Source: Myxococcales bacterium
Lineage (GTDB): Bacteria; Myxococcota_A; Polyangia; Polyangiales; Polyangiaceae
NCBI GenBank assembly: GCA_025355005.1
Contig: JANXLV010000061.1
Coordinates: 1-64,000, forward strand
Reading direction: 5' to 3'
Length of the DNA: 64,000 nucleotides
In this document: positions 25,015 through 33,373 of the stretch, piece after piece
How positions within the stretch are numbered: position 1 is the first letter of the stretch
How the letters are laid out: every line of letters starts with the position of its first letter
Notes under the pieces: model-generated
What the model was told of the DNA's origin: nothing
Seen by the model: the letters and a program-made list of their open reading frames with translations, nothing else
Database searches by the model: none
Position numbers and translations under genes: made by a program

Positions 25015-27327
25015 TTGGCCAAGCAGCGAATCCTGCTCGTAGACGCTGATCCTCGGAGCGTCCGTGTCCTCGAAGTGAGCCTGCGTCAGGCAGGCTACAA
25101 CGTGACCACGGCGACTGAAGGAGAGGCTGCGCTCGACATGGTCTCGCACCAGCAGCCAGATCTCGTCATCTGCGATACCCGGTTGCCGAAGATGGACGGC
25201 TATGCGTTCGTGCGCGCGCTGAAGAAGCAGCCGGACACGCGCACGATCCCGGTCGTGTTCCTCGCGAATCAGAAGAGCGTCGAGGACAAGATCCGTGGGC
25301 TCGAGCTGGGCGTGGAGGACTACCTCACGAAGCCTATCTTCGTGCGCGAGCTGCTCGCACGTGTGTCGCTCATCTTCGCGCGTCGTACCCAAGAGAGCAT
25401 GGCGCGCGTGCAGCTCGGCGGCGGCAAGACGCACTTCGCCGGCACGATCCGCGAGCTCACCGTCATCGATCTCCTGCAGACATTCGAGGTCTCGCGCAAG
25501 AGCGGCACCATTCACCTCCAGAACGGCAAGCACGCCGCGCACATCTACTTCCGCGACGGCAAGGCGGTGGACGCGGAGGTCGGGCTCCTGCGCGGCGAAG
25601 AGGCGATCTATCGCGTGCTCGTCTGGAGTGACGCCGACTTCGAGGTCGACTTCGACACGCCCCAGAACGAGGACATCGTCGTCGGCTCCACGCAGGCCGT
25701 GCTGATGGAGGGCATGCGGCGCGTCGACGAATGGGGTCGCGTGTCGGAGGAGCTCCCGCCGCTCGCGACAGTGCTGGAGCTCGACAACGAGCTGCTTGTC
25801 CAGCGCCTCTCGGAGATCCCCGACGAGCTGAACGGCATCCTGCGGCTCTTCGATGGCAAGCGAACGATCCTGGAGATCGTGGACGAGTCACCCTTCGAGG
25901 ACATCTCCACGCTCTCGACGATCGCAAAGCTCTTCTTCGAGGGGCTGCTGACGAAAACGAAGGAGCCCGCGCACGTGGAGGCGGTGGTCCCCTCCACGGA
26001 GACCTCCCAGGTCACACGGCTGCCCACCGCGCCCGTCGGTACGCCCGCCGAGCCCGTGGTCCCCGAGTCCGAGCGTGACGTCGGGCTCGACAGCGCGAGC
26101 GACCGCACAGGCGACAGCGGGCGCGACAGTACCAGTGACAGCGGGCGCGCAACGCCAGAGCAGCCAGTGCCCTCGCGCACGCGCACTTCTTCGCCCGACG
26201 ACAACCGTCCGTCGTTCACGAAGACGCTGGTGATGCCGACGGCCGCCTCCGTTCCCACGGTGCCCGTGCCCACCGAGCCCGGTACGGATGCGCGGCGCTC
26301 GGAGCCCGACGTGGTGCTGGGCTCTCCCGCGAACGCAGATCCGTTCGGCGCCACCGCGCGCGAGCCCAAGTACATTCCTGCCGGCCAGAAGACCATGCCG
26401 ATGGCGGTCGTCACGTTTCCGGAAGCAAAGCCGGTTCCGGGCGGTGACACGCTGTCGCCGCTCGCCGAGTCGAAGCGCGAAGGCAGCAATGCAGTCGTGG
26501 CGGAAGCGGCCACGGCCTCACGCGACTCCAACTCGAAGACGCCCTTCGCAAATCGCGTCGACGAAGAGCTCGTCTTCGAGAAGGCCCCACGCAGCCTGTC
26601 CTTCCATCCGCCGCCGCCCACGTCGAACGACGACGTGACGGATCACGCCGTCCAACCGCACAAGCCAGTGCGCGTGGCGCGTGATGCTGATCACGAGCCG
26701 GACGAGCACGACGAGCCAAAACTTCGAGTCTCCGGCGCGCGCACGGTCTGGATCGGCGCGTTCGTGGTGGTGATGGTGGTGCTCGCGCTCATCCTGGGTC
26801 GCAGGCTGATCCGCGGCCAGTACGACACGAAGGAAGGCCTCACCGTCATGGAGGGACATGGGACCGAGCCGCCCGCCACTGCCCCCACGCCCCCCAACCT
26901 CACGAGCGCGGTTCCGCCGCCGCCTTCAGCGAGTGCTCCACCAGCCATGCTGGATCTGGATGACCCGGTCGACGCGGGCGCGCCGCCGCCCCGCAACCCC
27001 ACCGCTCCCATCGCCCCCATCGTGATCGACGCGGGGAACGGCCGTGTGCTCGTCGTTCCGCTTCACGGGCCCAACGCCCAGAACCGCGGCGACGCCATGA
27101 AGAACAAGGCAGCGCGCGACCTCGAGGGCGGCTTCTTCGTGCGCGCAGCGGACCTCGCGAAGCGCTCCACGGAGGAGACTCCCGCGGACCCCGAGGGCTG
27201 GCTCATCCTGGGCGCCGCATACCAGGCGATGGGCCGCGCCGATCTCGCGCGCAGCGCGTACCAGCAGTGCGTGGTGAAGGCGAGCGGCCCACGCTCGAGC
27301 GAGTGCCGCGCGTTGCTCGCCGAGTAG
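25015..27327 (+). CDS. Receiver-PATAN (DUF4388) protein with transmembrane helix and TPR
   Basis: The 770-residue protein starts at TTG 25015. Residues 1-120 are a response-regulator receiver: VDADPR, the phosphoacceptor Asp in [14 protein letters not shown], and the Lys in YLTKPIF. Residues of about 140-330 are PATAN/DUF4388 ([40 protein letters not shown]). A long disordered Ser/Pro/Glu region follows, one membrane helix at about 580-600 ([16 protein letters not shown]), and a C-terminal TPR ([20 protein letters not shown]). Such proteins occur in delta-proteobacterial motility and polarity systems. The helix places the receiver and the TPR on opposite sides of the membrane. No partner histidine kinase is in the window. 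Confidence 0.85.
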   Translation: MAKQRILLVDADPRSVRVLEVSLRQAGYNVTTATEGEAALDMVSHQQPDLVICDTRLPKMDGYAFVRALKKQPDTRTIPVVFLANQKSVEDKIRGLELGVEDYLTKPIFVRELLARVSLIFARRTQESMARVQLGGGKTHFAGTIRELTVIDLLQTFEVSRKSGTIHLQNGKHAAHIYFRDGKAVDAEVGLLRGEEAIYRVLVWSDADFEVDFDTPQNEDIVVGSTQAVLMEGMRRVDEWGRVSEELPPLATVLELDNELLVQRLSEIPDELNGILRLFDGKRTILEIVDESPFEDISTLSTIAKLFFEGLLTKTKEPAHVEAVVPSTETSQVTRLPTAPVGTPAEPVVPESERDVGLDSASDRTGDSGRDSTSDSGRATPEQPVPSRTRTSSPDDNRPSFTKTLVMPTAASVPTVPVPTEPGTDARRSEPDVVLGSPANADPFGATAREPKYIPAGQKTMPMAVVTFPEAKPVPGGDTLSPLAESKREGSNAVVAEAATASRDSNSKTPFANRVDEELVFEKAPRSLSFHPPPPTSNDDVTDHAVQPHKPVRVARDADHEPDEHDEPKLRVSGARTVWIGAFVVVMVVLALILGRRLIRGQYDTKEGLTVMEGHGTEPPATAPTPPNLTSAVPPPPSASAPPAMLDLDDPVDAGAPPPRNPTAPIAPIVIDAGNGRVLVVPLHGPNAQNRGDAMKNKAARDLEGGFFVRAADLAKRSTEETPADPEGWLILGAAYQAMGRADLARSAYQQCVVKASGPRSSECRALLAE

Positions 27328-28323
27328 TCAGCGGCGGCGCGTGCGCGGGTCGAGGATGCCGTACAGGCCATCTGCCACCATGTTCGAGACGACGATCGCG
27401 GCGGACGTGACGATCACGCAGCCCTGCACGAGCGGCCCGTCACGATCCAGGATCGCGGTCACGGACAGCGAGCCCAGTCCGGGCCATCGAAAGAGGCTCT
27501 CCGTCACGATGGCGCCGCCGACCAGACCGCCGAGGTCGAGCGCGATCAGCGTCACGAGCGGCAGCGCGACGTTCGCGAGCGCGTGACGTACGACACCGAG
27601 CTCCGATGCACCCTTCGCGCGCGCCGTCCGCACGTAGTCGCGCAGTAGCTCCGCGCGCATCTCGTCTCGTACGACGCGCGTGTAGTACGCCGCGCCGAAA
27701 AGACCGAGCGTGAGCGCAGGCAGCACGATGCACGTGGCGTGGTCCGCGAACGTCTTTCCGAAGCCGTCGAGCGGCAAGAGATTCAGCCGGTACGCGAGCA
27801 ACCACTGGAGAAACAAGCCCAGGATGAACGTCGGCGCGCTCACGCCGAGCAGGCTCGCAGTGACGGTGGCGGTGTCGGCCGCGGACCCGCGTCGCTTCGC
27901 CGCAAACGCTCCGGCCGATACACCGAAGAGGACCTGCAGGAAGACGGCGACGACGGCGAGCGCGAGAGTGCGCGGCAGCCGTTCGCCCAGGATGGTGAGC
28001 ACGGGCCTTCGCTGCTGGTAGCTCTTGCCCAGATCCACGTGGAGCGGACCGAGCGTGCCGCAGGTCTTGTGCGCCGCATCCGTGTCGGGCAGCGAGCTCA
28101 CATGCAGGAGCCGCGAGAGGAACAGGCCATAACGGACGGTCGCCGGGCGATCGAGCCCGAGGTCCTTCTTGATACGCGCGACGTCCTCCGGGCGCGCCTG
28201 GGGACCCGCGACCATGCGCGCGGGATCGCTCGGCAGCACGTTCGATGCGATGAACGACAGCGTCACGGCCGCCCACACGACGAACACCACGTACGCGAGC
28301 CGCCGGAGCGCAGCCTTCACCAT
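27328..28323 (-). CDS. Peptide/nickel-type ABC transporter permease (DppB-like)
   Basis: The 331-residue inner-membrane permease has the DppB/OppB layout: helix 1 LAYVVFVVWAAVTLSFIASN, a periplasmic LGLDRPATVRYGLFL segment, and the EAA-type coupling loop (YVRTARAKGASELGVVRHAL) that contacts an ATPase. It is the last gene of the operon. Its ATG at 28323 lies in a duplicated 11-bp unit (28321-28342) that creates a second, out-of-frame ATG just upstream. No ATP-binding subunit is encoded in the operon. Confidence 0.9.
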   Translation of the reverse strand: MVKAALRRLAYVVFVVWAAVTLSFIASNVLPSDPARMVAGPQARPEDVARIKKDLGLDRPATVRYGLFLSRLLHVSSLPDTDAAHKTCGTLGPLHVDLGKSYQQRRPVLTILGERLPRTLALAVVAVFLQVLFGVSAGAFAAKRRGSAADTATVTASLLGVSAPTFILGLFLQWLLAYRLNLLPLDGFGKTFADHATCIVLPALTLGLFGAAYYTRVVRDEMRAELLRDYVRTARAKGASELGVVRHALANVALPLVTLIALDLGGLVGGAIVTESLFRWPGLGSLSVTAILDRDGPLVQGCVIVTSAAIVVSNMVADGLYGILDPRTRRR

Positions 28324-28351
28324 GCCGTCACCATGCCGTCACCTATGATGC

Positions 28352-30115
28352 TCACGGCCACCTCGGAAGAATGGCTGCAGGTGCGAGCCCTAGCCTGGAC
28401 AGCGAGGCGCGCGTGCCCTCGCCCGCGCGGTCCAGGTACGAGAACTTCACGTCGTGCGTCCACACCGGATGTGTTCGGTAGTTCTTCACGTACGGCTGAT
28501 GCACGTCGTAGAAGCGGTAGTAGTGCGTGAACGCCCACGGCGCGTCGTCGCAGATCTGCTTCTGGATGTCGTGGTAGAGCGTCGCGCGCCGGCCGGGATC
28601 AAGCTCGTGCTTCGCGCGGTCCATCAGGTCGTCCGCGGTCTTGCTCGCATAGAAGGCGTAGTTCGAGGAGTCCTCGTCGTTGATCGCGCGCGAGTGGAAA
28701 AGCGTGTCGGTGAAGTCGCTCGGGTCGGGAAAATCCTGGTTCCAGCCGGCGGGCGCAAACGCAGTCGTCTTCCTGCGGCCGATCAGCGCGAGGTAGGTTG
28801 GGTAGTTCACCACGCGCATCTGGATCCGGATGCCGATCTTCGCGAGATCCTGCTCCAGCACTTGCGCCGTGTAGCTCGAGAGCCCCTGCTGATAGAGAGT
28901 GTACGGGATGGGGTCCGGATAGCCGCCGGTCCTGGTCGCCGGATCGTACGGGTACCCGGCCTTCTTCATGTGATCGAGCGCGGCGGCGACGTCGTACTTC
29001 TGACAGTCCCAGTCGTTTTCGTGGAACGGAACCGCTGGAGGAATGGGCTGGGTCGCAGAGCGCAGCGCTGTGGCCTTCAGCAGGCGGTAGTGCTCGCGAT
29101 CGATCGCAGAGGCGACCGCGCGTCGCAGCTCCACGTTGTCGAACGGGGGCATCTCCGTGTTCATCATCTCGCCGTTGATCTGTTTGTCGGCCTCGTACTG
29201 ACCGAACGGTAACCAGCGCGGATCGCTCTGGAAGCGCACCAAGTCGGGCTGCTGGAACTCGCGCAGGATGTCGATCTCTCCGCGCGCCAGCTTGTACTTC
29301 TCGGTCATGAAGTTCACGAAGAACGTCATGGACACGCCGTCCAGATGCGGAAGCCCTGGACGGAAGTAGCCAGGGTGGCGGACCAGGTTGATCTCGCGGC
29401 CGCGGTCCCAACCCTTCTCGGGGAGCATGAACGGGCCAGCACCGCACGCGTGCCACGTGTCCGAGTAGCGCGCACCGCCGTTCGGACACACCGGCCGAAG
29501 CGTATGCATGGCAAGGAGCGGCAGGAACGTCGCGTCGGGCTCGGTGAGATGGAAGGAGACGAGGTACTTGCCTTGGACTCGCACCCCGGACAGCACCTCC
29601 GAGGCCTTCGACTGCAGCTCCTTGTAGCCCTCGATCATCGAGAAAAAAGAGCTCATCGGGTTCGGCGTGTCGGGGTGCAGCGCGCGCTCCACGCTCCGTT
29701 TCACGTCCGCGGCGGTGAGCTCCTCGCCGGAGTGGAAGTGAATACCCTGGTGCAAGGTGAAGGTGTACGACCTTCCGTCGTCGGACATGCGGAAGCTCTC
29801 GGCCAGGTCGGGGACGACCTTGCCTTCGTCGTCGTAGTTGACCAGGCCCGCGAAAACGAGCTCCAGGAGCTCCACAACCAGGCCATCACTTATGTTCGCT
29901 GGATCGAACGCGCGGATGTCCGCGAAGCTCGAGAGGTGCAACACGCCGCCGCTGACGGGCGTGGCCTCGCCGTCGTGCGCGGCGGGCATGGGCGCCGCGA
30001 GAGACGCATCGCAACCGAGCGTGAGGAAGGCGCCCAGGACCAGCGCGCCGAACAGCCCGCGCGTCGGCCCCGCGAGGGGACTTAACGATCGGTCAGCGCT
30101 TCGGCTCGATCGCAT
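28352..30115 (-). CDS. Peptide-binding periplasmic lipoprotein of ABC importer (SBP family 5)
   Basis: The 587-residue extracellular solute-binding protein has a lipoprotein-type signal (ALVLGAFLTLGC, Cys35). Family 5 blocks are present: GGVLHLSSFADIRAFDPANI, LVFAGLVNYDDEGKVVPDLA, a YTFTLHQGIHFHSGEELTAA segment and WNQDFPDPSDF. It captures oligopeptides or similar ligands for the adjacent permeases. The start ATG 30115 overlaps the DppC-like stop by 23 bp. The mature protein ends in an unusual Arg/Leu/Ala-rich tail of about 20 residues. Confidence 0.9.
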   Translation of the reverse strand: MRSSRSADRSLSPLAGPTRGLFGALVLGAFLTLGCDASLAAPMPAAHDGEATPVSGGVLHLSSFADIRAFDPANISDGLVVELLELVFAGLVNYDDEGKVVPDLAESFRMSDDGRSYTFTLHQGIHFHSGEELTAADVKRSVERALHPDTPNPMSSFFSMIEGYKELQSKASEVLSGVRVQGKYLVSFHLTEPDATFLPLLAMHTLRPVCPNGGARYSDTWHACGAGPFMLPEKGWDRGREINLVRHPGYFRPGLPHLDGVSMTFFVNFMTEKYKLARGEIDILREFQQPDLVRFQSDPRWLPFGQYEADKQINGEMMNTEMPPFDNVELRRAVASAIDREHYRLLKATALRSATQPIPPAVPFHENDWDCQKYDVAAALDHMKKAGYPYDPATRTGGYPDPIPYTLYQQGLSSYTAQVLEQDLAKIGIRIQMRVVNYPTYLALIGRRKTTAFAPAGWNQDFPDPSDFTDTLFHSRAINDEDSSNYAFYASKTADDLMDRAKHELDPGRRATLYHDIQKQICDDAPWAFTHYYRFYDVHQPYVKNYRTHPVWTHDVKFSYLDRAGEGTRASLSRLGLAPAAILPRWP

Positions 30116-30953
30116 CGCGCAGACCCTCCCCGAGCAAGTTGAAGCCGAGCACGCTGGCGAGAATGGTGACGGCCGGCGCGAGGAGGATCCATGGCGCCGC
30201 CTGGTAGTAGTCCTGGCCCTCGAACAGCATGTGGCCCCACGTGGGCGTGGGCGGAGAAATGCCCGCGCCGAGGTACGACAGGACGCTCTCCGCGATGATC
30301 ATCTGCGCGACCGACATGGTGCCCAGCACCAGGAGCAGCGGCGAGACATTGGGCACCACGTGCAGCCAGATGAGGCGAGGGGTGCTCTGGCCCAGGGCGC
30401 GCGCCGCCTGCACGAAGTCCAGGCTCCTGATCCCGATCGTCTTCGCGCGGACGATGCGCGCAGTGCCGAGCCACCCCGTGAGGCCGAGCGTGAACAGGAT
30501 GGTGAGCGGCGTGGTGCGCTCGAACACCACGCCGAGCGTCATGACGAGCAAGAGGAAAGGGAAGGCGAGGATCACGTCCACGATGCGCATGAGCACCACG
30601 TCCACGACGGAGCCCTCGAAGAAGCCAGCGATCATGCCGACAAGCGCGCCGACGGCCGTCGCGATCGCCGTGGCGCCAAGGCCGATCGCCAGCGACAAAC
30701 GCCCTCCGAGCGCGAGGCGGACGAGCTCGTCGCGGTAGATGCGATCGGTGCCCAGCCAGTGCAGCGCAGATGGGCCGAGCGGCGTCTGCTCCTTCGAGAT
30801 CCCGAACGTGAAATCGGAGGCGAATGGATCGTGCGACGAGACGAGCGGGCCGGCTGCGGAGAACAGCACCAGCACGAGCACGAGCACGAGCCCCGCCTTC
30901 GTCTTGCCTTCGCGAAGGACGCGTCGCGAGAGCGATTCGTCGTCCGCGCCCAT
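30093..30953 (-). CDS. Peptide/nickel-type ABC transporter permease (DppC-like)
   Basis: The 286-residue permease has an OppC-type N-terminal helix (AGLVLVLVLVLFSAAGPLVS), the LHWLGTDRIYRDELVRLALG block typical of DppC, and an EAA loop (FVQAARALGQSTPRLIWLHV). It starts at ATG 30953, 2 bp after the stop of the alpha/beta hydrolase; the longer open frame to 31496 is a shadow of that gene. It works with the DppB-like permease and the binding protein, but the operon has no ATPase, so energising subunits must come from elsewhere. Confidence 0.9.
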   Translation of the reverse strand: MGADDESLSRRVLREGKTKAGLVLVLVLVLFSAAGPLVSSHDPFASDFTFGISKEQTPLGPSALHWLGTDRIYRDELVRLALGGRLSLAIGLGATAIATAVGALVGMIAGFFEGSVVDVVLMRIVDVILAFPFLLLVMTLGVVFERTTPLTILFTLGLTGWLGTARIVRAKTIGIRSLDFVQAARALGQSTPRLIWLHVVPNVSPLLLVLGTMSVAQMIIAESVLSYLGAGISPPTPTWGHMLFEGQDYYQAAPWILLAPAVTILASVLGFNLLGEGLRDAIEPKR

Positions 30954-30955
30954 GC

Positions 30956-31819
30956 CTAGCGCTTCTTGCCCAGGAACGAGGTGACGGCGTGCGCGAGCTC
31001 GGTCGGCGCCTCTTCCGCCACGGCATGTCCGCAGTCGAGAACGGAGAGGCTCGCGCCAGCGATCTCTCGCGACAGCTTGCGCGCGTGCGTGAGCGGGACA
31101 CGTGTGTCGTTGCGCCCGCACACGATCAGCGTGGGCGCCACGATACGTGGAAGCGCGGCGACCAGAGGGCGCGCGTCCAGCGTACCGCGAAGCGTGGCGT
31201 GCGCGGCCTGGCGCGAAGCAGGCGTGTTGAACGCGTCGTAGTAGTGCGACGTCGCGTCTTCGTGTGGCTCGCGCGAGCCCTTGTAGAGCGTGCGCGCGAG
31301 ATGCATCGAGAAGAGGCGCTTGTTCACCACCTGCTTCATCACCAGGCTTCCGATGATCGGCAACGACATCACGCGCTCCATCGCGTTCTGCGCGTTCTCG
31401 TAGACCACCGGTGAGACCAGCACCAGCTTGTGGAGCAAGTCCTTGTGCTCGCCACCGAACATCAGCGCAACGCTCGCACCCATGCCCGCGCCGCACACGG
31501 AGACACGGCCGAGGCCGAGCGCGGAGACCAGATCCGCGACGACGCTCGCGAACTCGTGATGGCCGTACGCATAGCGCACGGGATCGGGCTTCTCACTCTC
31601 ACCGAAGCCGGGAAAATCGGGGACGATCACGCGAAATTGTCTCGCGAGCAAGCCGCGGATTCCTTCGAACGATTCGCGCGTCTGCAAGAACCCGTGAAGC
31701 AGGAACACCGGCGCACCTTCGCCGGCCTCGGAGAACCGCACCCGCACCCCGCGCGCGGTGAGATCGCGCACCACGACGGCTTCCCTGGTTTTTGCCGTGT
31801 GTTCGTCGCCTGACTGCAT
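30956..31819 (-). CDS. Alpha/beta hydrolase-fold protein lacking the nucleophile
   Basis: The 287-residue protein has a clear alpha/beta hydrolase fold: FLLHGFLQTRESFEGI (oxyanion region), VIVPDFPGFGESEKPD, an acid in CGRNDTRVP and a His in DCGHAVAEEAP. The nucleophile elbow reads CGAGMGAS where active members have G-x-S-x-G, so the serine is replaced by glycine. It is thus probably not a classical esterase. It heads the importer operon, 2 bp before the DppC-like gene, and may have a binding or accessory role. Confidence 0.85.
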   Translation of the reverse strand: MQSGDEHTAKTREAVVVRDLTARGVRVRFSEAGEGAPVFLLHGFLQTRESFEGIRGLLARQFRVIVPDFPGFGESEKPDPVRYAYGHHEFASVVADLVSALGLGRVSVCGAGMGASVALMFGGEHKDLLHKLVLVSPVVYENAQNAMERVMSLPIIGSLVMKQVVNKRLFSMHLARTLYKGSREPHEDATSHYYDAFNTPASRQAAHATLRGTLDARPLVAALPRIVAPTLIVCGRNDTRVPLTHARKLSREIAGASLSVLDCGHAVAEEAPTELAHAVTSFLGKKR

Positions 31820-31844
31820 CGCCCGGGAGCGGTTTTATCACGTG

Positions 31845-31913
31845 TTCCATGGATGGGAGACTGTGTGATCTCCGCACACACTTACGGAACTAGACACACT
31901 CCATCCAATGGAA
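31845..31913. repeat. Nested imperfect inverted repeat upstream of the importer operon
   Basis: TTCCATGGATGGGAG (31845-31859) is matched, with one indel, by the reverse complement of CTCCATCCAATGGAA (31899-31913). Inside lies TGTGTG (31862-31867) with CACACA (31875-31880). The structure begins 26 bp upstream of the alpha/beta hydrolase ATG, so it could be an operator or transcript hairpin for that operon. Confidence 0.5.
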
Positions 31914-31972
31914 ACTCTTGAAGCTTTCGAGGTTCAAAAACATGCTTTTGGTAGGACATATTATGTCAGGGC

Positions 31973-32197
31973 ATGGACCTAAGTTGGCGTTTCGCATTCC
32001 ATTATGGAAAGCCACAAAAAAACGTTCGAGAAAGCGTTGACCCCGTTTCTTTGACTCACGTATGGTCGGCCTCGTTGATACTTCGCCGGCTTGTTTCTGC
32101 GAAGAAACATGACCAGGCCAACGTCGTAACCGTGGATGTGAGAACTGGGTTCCGGGTGAAGCTACCCAAAGACCCGAGCGTGGCGCTTGCTGTATGA
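31973..32197 (+). CDS. Doubtful 74-residue reading frame
   Basis: This open frame starts at ATG 31973 and ends 28 bp before a terminator-like hairpin, so it could be a small gene with its own terminator. The product (starts MDLSWRFAFHYGK) is basic and matches nothing I recognise. There is no good ribosome site. It may equally be the body of a non-coding transcript. Confidence 0.25.
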   Translation: MDLSWRFAFHYGKPQKNVRESVDPVSLTHVWSASLILRRLVSAKKHDQANVVTVDVRTGFRVKLPKDPSVALAV

Positions 32198-32224
32198 GCG
32201 CACGTTCCCACGGGGGATTGTGAG

Positions 32225-32258
32225 GGGGATCGTACGCTGTACGAGACGGTCCCCTTTT
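32225..32258 (+). terminator. Terminator-like hairpin with T tract
   Basis: GGGGA and TCGTAC pair with GTACGA and TCCCC around a GCT loop, with a 5-nt bulge on the 3' side, and TTTT follows. It is 198 bp upstream of the sigma-like gene, so it either ends a short upstream transcript or acts as an attenuator. Confidence 0.5.
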
Positions 32259-32455
32259 CGGTGGGCATGCGGGCGCGGCGGTAACGCGTGCCTGTGTGCA
32301 GCACCAATCTCACGGCTGCCCGGAAAGACAATCATGTGTCGACGTGTGGGCGAGGCTGCTCCGCACGGAGGCTTCATGAAAAAACGAGCGAAGGTGCGCC
32401 CGCGTGGCGCTGACCGAGAGGTCAGCGTGTGCGTGAGGCCTTTGGGAGAACGAGA

Positions 32456-33196
32456 ATGGACACGAAAGACGCGATGGACATGTCCGAGGTGGTGGGGACG
32501 GAGACCGAGGGAGCGCTCGCACGGGACACCGTGACGACGACCGAGGAGACTTCGGAGACCTCCGTCACGCGCGAGCAGCGCCGTTCGCGCCGCAAGCGCG
32601 ACGTCCGCGCGCGCACCATCAGCGTGAAGCGCATGACGAAGCGTGAGCTCGAGATGGGCCGCCTCCTCTACCCGGAGTCGGACGTCGAGAAGCCGAAGTT
32701 CCGCGCCGAGTGCATCGGCGCCGAGCGCCCGTGCCCCTTCGTCTCCTGCAAGCACCACCTCTATCTCGACGTGTCCGCCAAGACGGGCGCGATCAAGCTG
32801 AATTTCCCCGATCTGGAGGTCTGGGAGATGGTCGAGACCTGCGCGCTGGACGTCGCGGACCGCGGCGGCACGACCCTCGAAGAGGTCGGCGCGATCATGA
32901 ACCTCACGCGCGAGCGCATCCGCCAGGTCGAAGTGAAGGGCCTCGCGAAGCTCCAGGCGCTCGACGACATGGAAGCTCTCCGCGACTACGTGGACGAGGG
33001 CCCCGTGGGCAAGCGCCGCCTCCCGATCCTCAAGGCCGACGTCGAGAAAGAGACCGACGAGGACGAGGACGAGGATGACGACTTCGCCGCCGCGGACGCA
33101 GCGGAGGCCGCCAAGGCCGCGCCGATCCCCGAGACCGCCATCGCCGCCGACTTCGACGTGGAAGAGTTCGCGAGCGAAGCCCTGGACGCAGAATGA
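32456..33196 (+). CDS. Sigma-70 region 4-like DNA-binding protein
   Basis: The 246-residue protein starts at ATG 32456 with GGGAG at proper spacing. Residues 45-65 are very basic ([20 protein letters not shown]). A Cys/His-containing segment at about 90-105 ([14 protein letters not shown]) precedes a sigma region 4.2-type helix-turn-helix at about 140-165 ([20 protein letters not shown]). The C-terminus is an acidic tail ([19 protein letters not shown]). There is no region 2, so it cannot act as a normal sigma factor; it may be a sigma-like regulator or anti/co-sigma. A palindrome and a terminator-like hairpin follow it. Confidence 0.8.
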   Translation: MDTKDAMDMSEVVGTETEGALARDTVTTTEETSETSVTREQRRSRRKRDVRARTISVKRMTKRELEMGRLLYPESDVEKPKFRAECIGAERPCPFVSCKHHLYLDVSAKTGAIKLNFPDLEVWEMVETCALDVADRGGTTLEEVGAIMNLTRERIRQVEVKGLAKLQALDDMEALRDYVDEGPVGKRRLPILKADVEKETDEDEDEDDDFAAADAAEAAKAAPIPETAIAADFDVEEFASEALDAE

Positions 33197-33205
33197 CCGA
33201 TCGGT

Positions 33206-33232
33206 CCTCGTCGGACCCCTGACCCGACGAGG
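33206..33232 (+). terminator. Hairpin after the sigma-like gene
   Basis: CCTCGTCGG (33206-33214) pairs perfectly with CCGACGAGG (33224-33232) around a 9-nt loop. A 12-bp palindrome GACCGATCGGTC (33195-33206) overlaps the stop codon just before it. The T tract is weak, so termination is likely but not certain. Confidence 0.5.
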
Positions 33233-33373
33233 CACCTCACCCTACTTCTTGCTTCAAACATTAGACGACGCCTTCGGTGTGCCGCAGCCCACCCCGAGGG
33301 CGTTTTCCTTTTGTCTGAGACCGTTCGCGCGGGCTCCGTTGACGCGCGCGCGCGGGCTCGCTACTCCGGCTCC

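Larger units (their letters stand above)
31914..32455. other. Non-coding or weakly coding region before the sigma-like gene
   Basis: This region is less GC-rich than nearby genes. Visible elements are a GACATA-t-TATGTC palindrome (31955-31967), a hairpin GTTTCT-gcga-AGAAAC with a GNRA tetraloop (32093-32108) inside a TGGTC/GACCA pairing, a terminator-like hairpin at 32225-32258, and one doubtful short reading frame. No transposase, tRNA or known RNA family is recognised. Confidence 0.4.

Noticed and set aside
30954-31496. Possible N-terminal extension of the DppC-like permease
   Set aside because: It runs antiparallel-frame through the hydrolase gene with Arg-rich sequence; ATG 30953 gives the normal family length.
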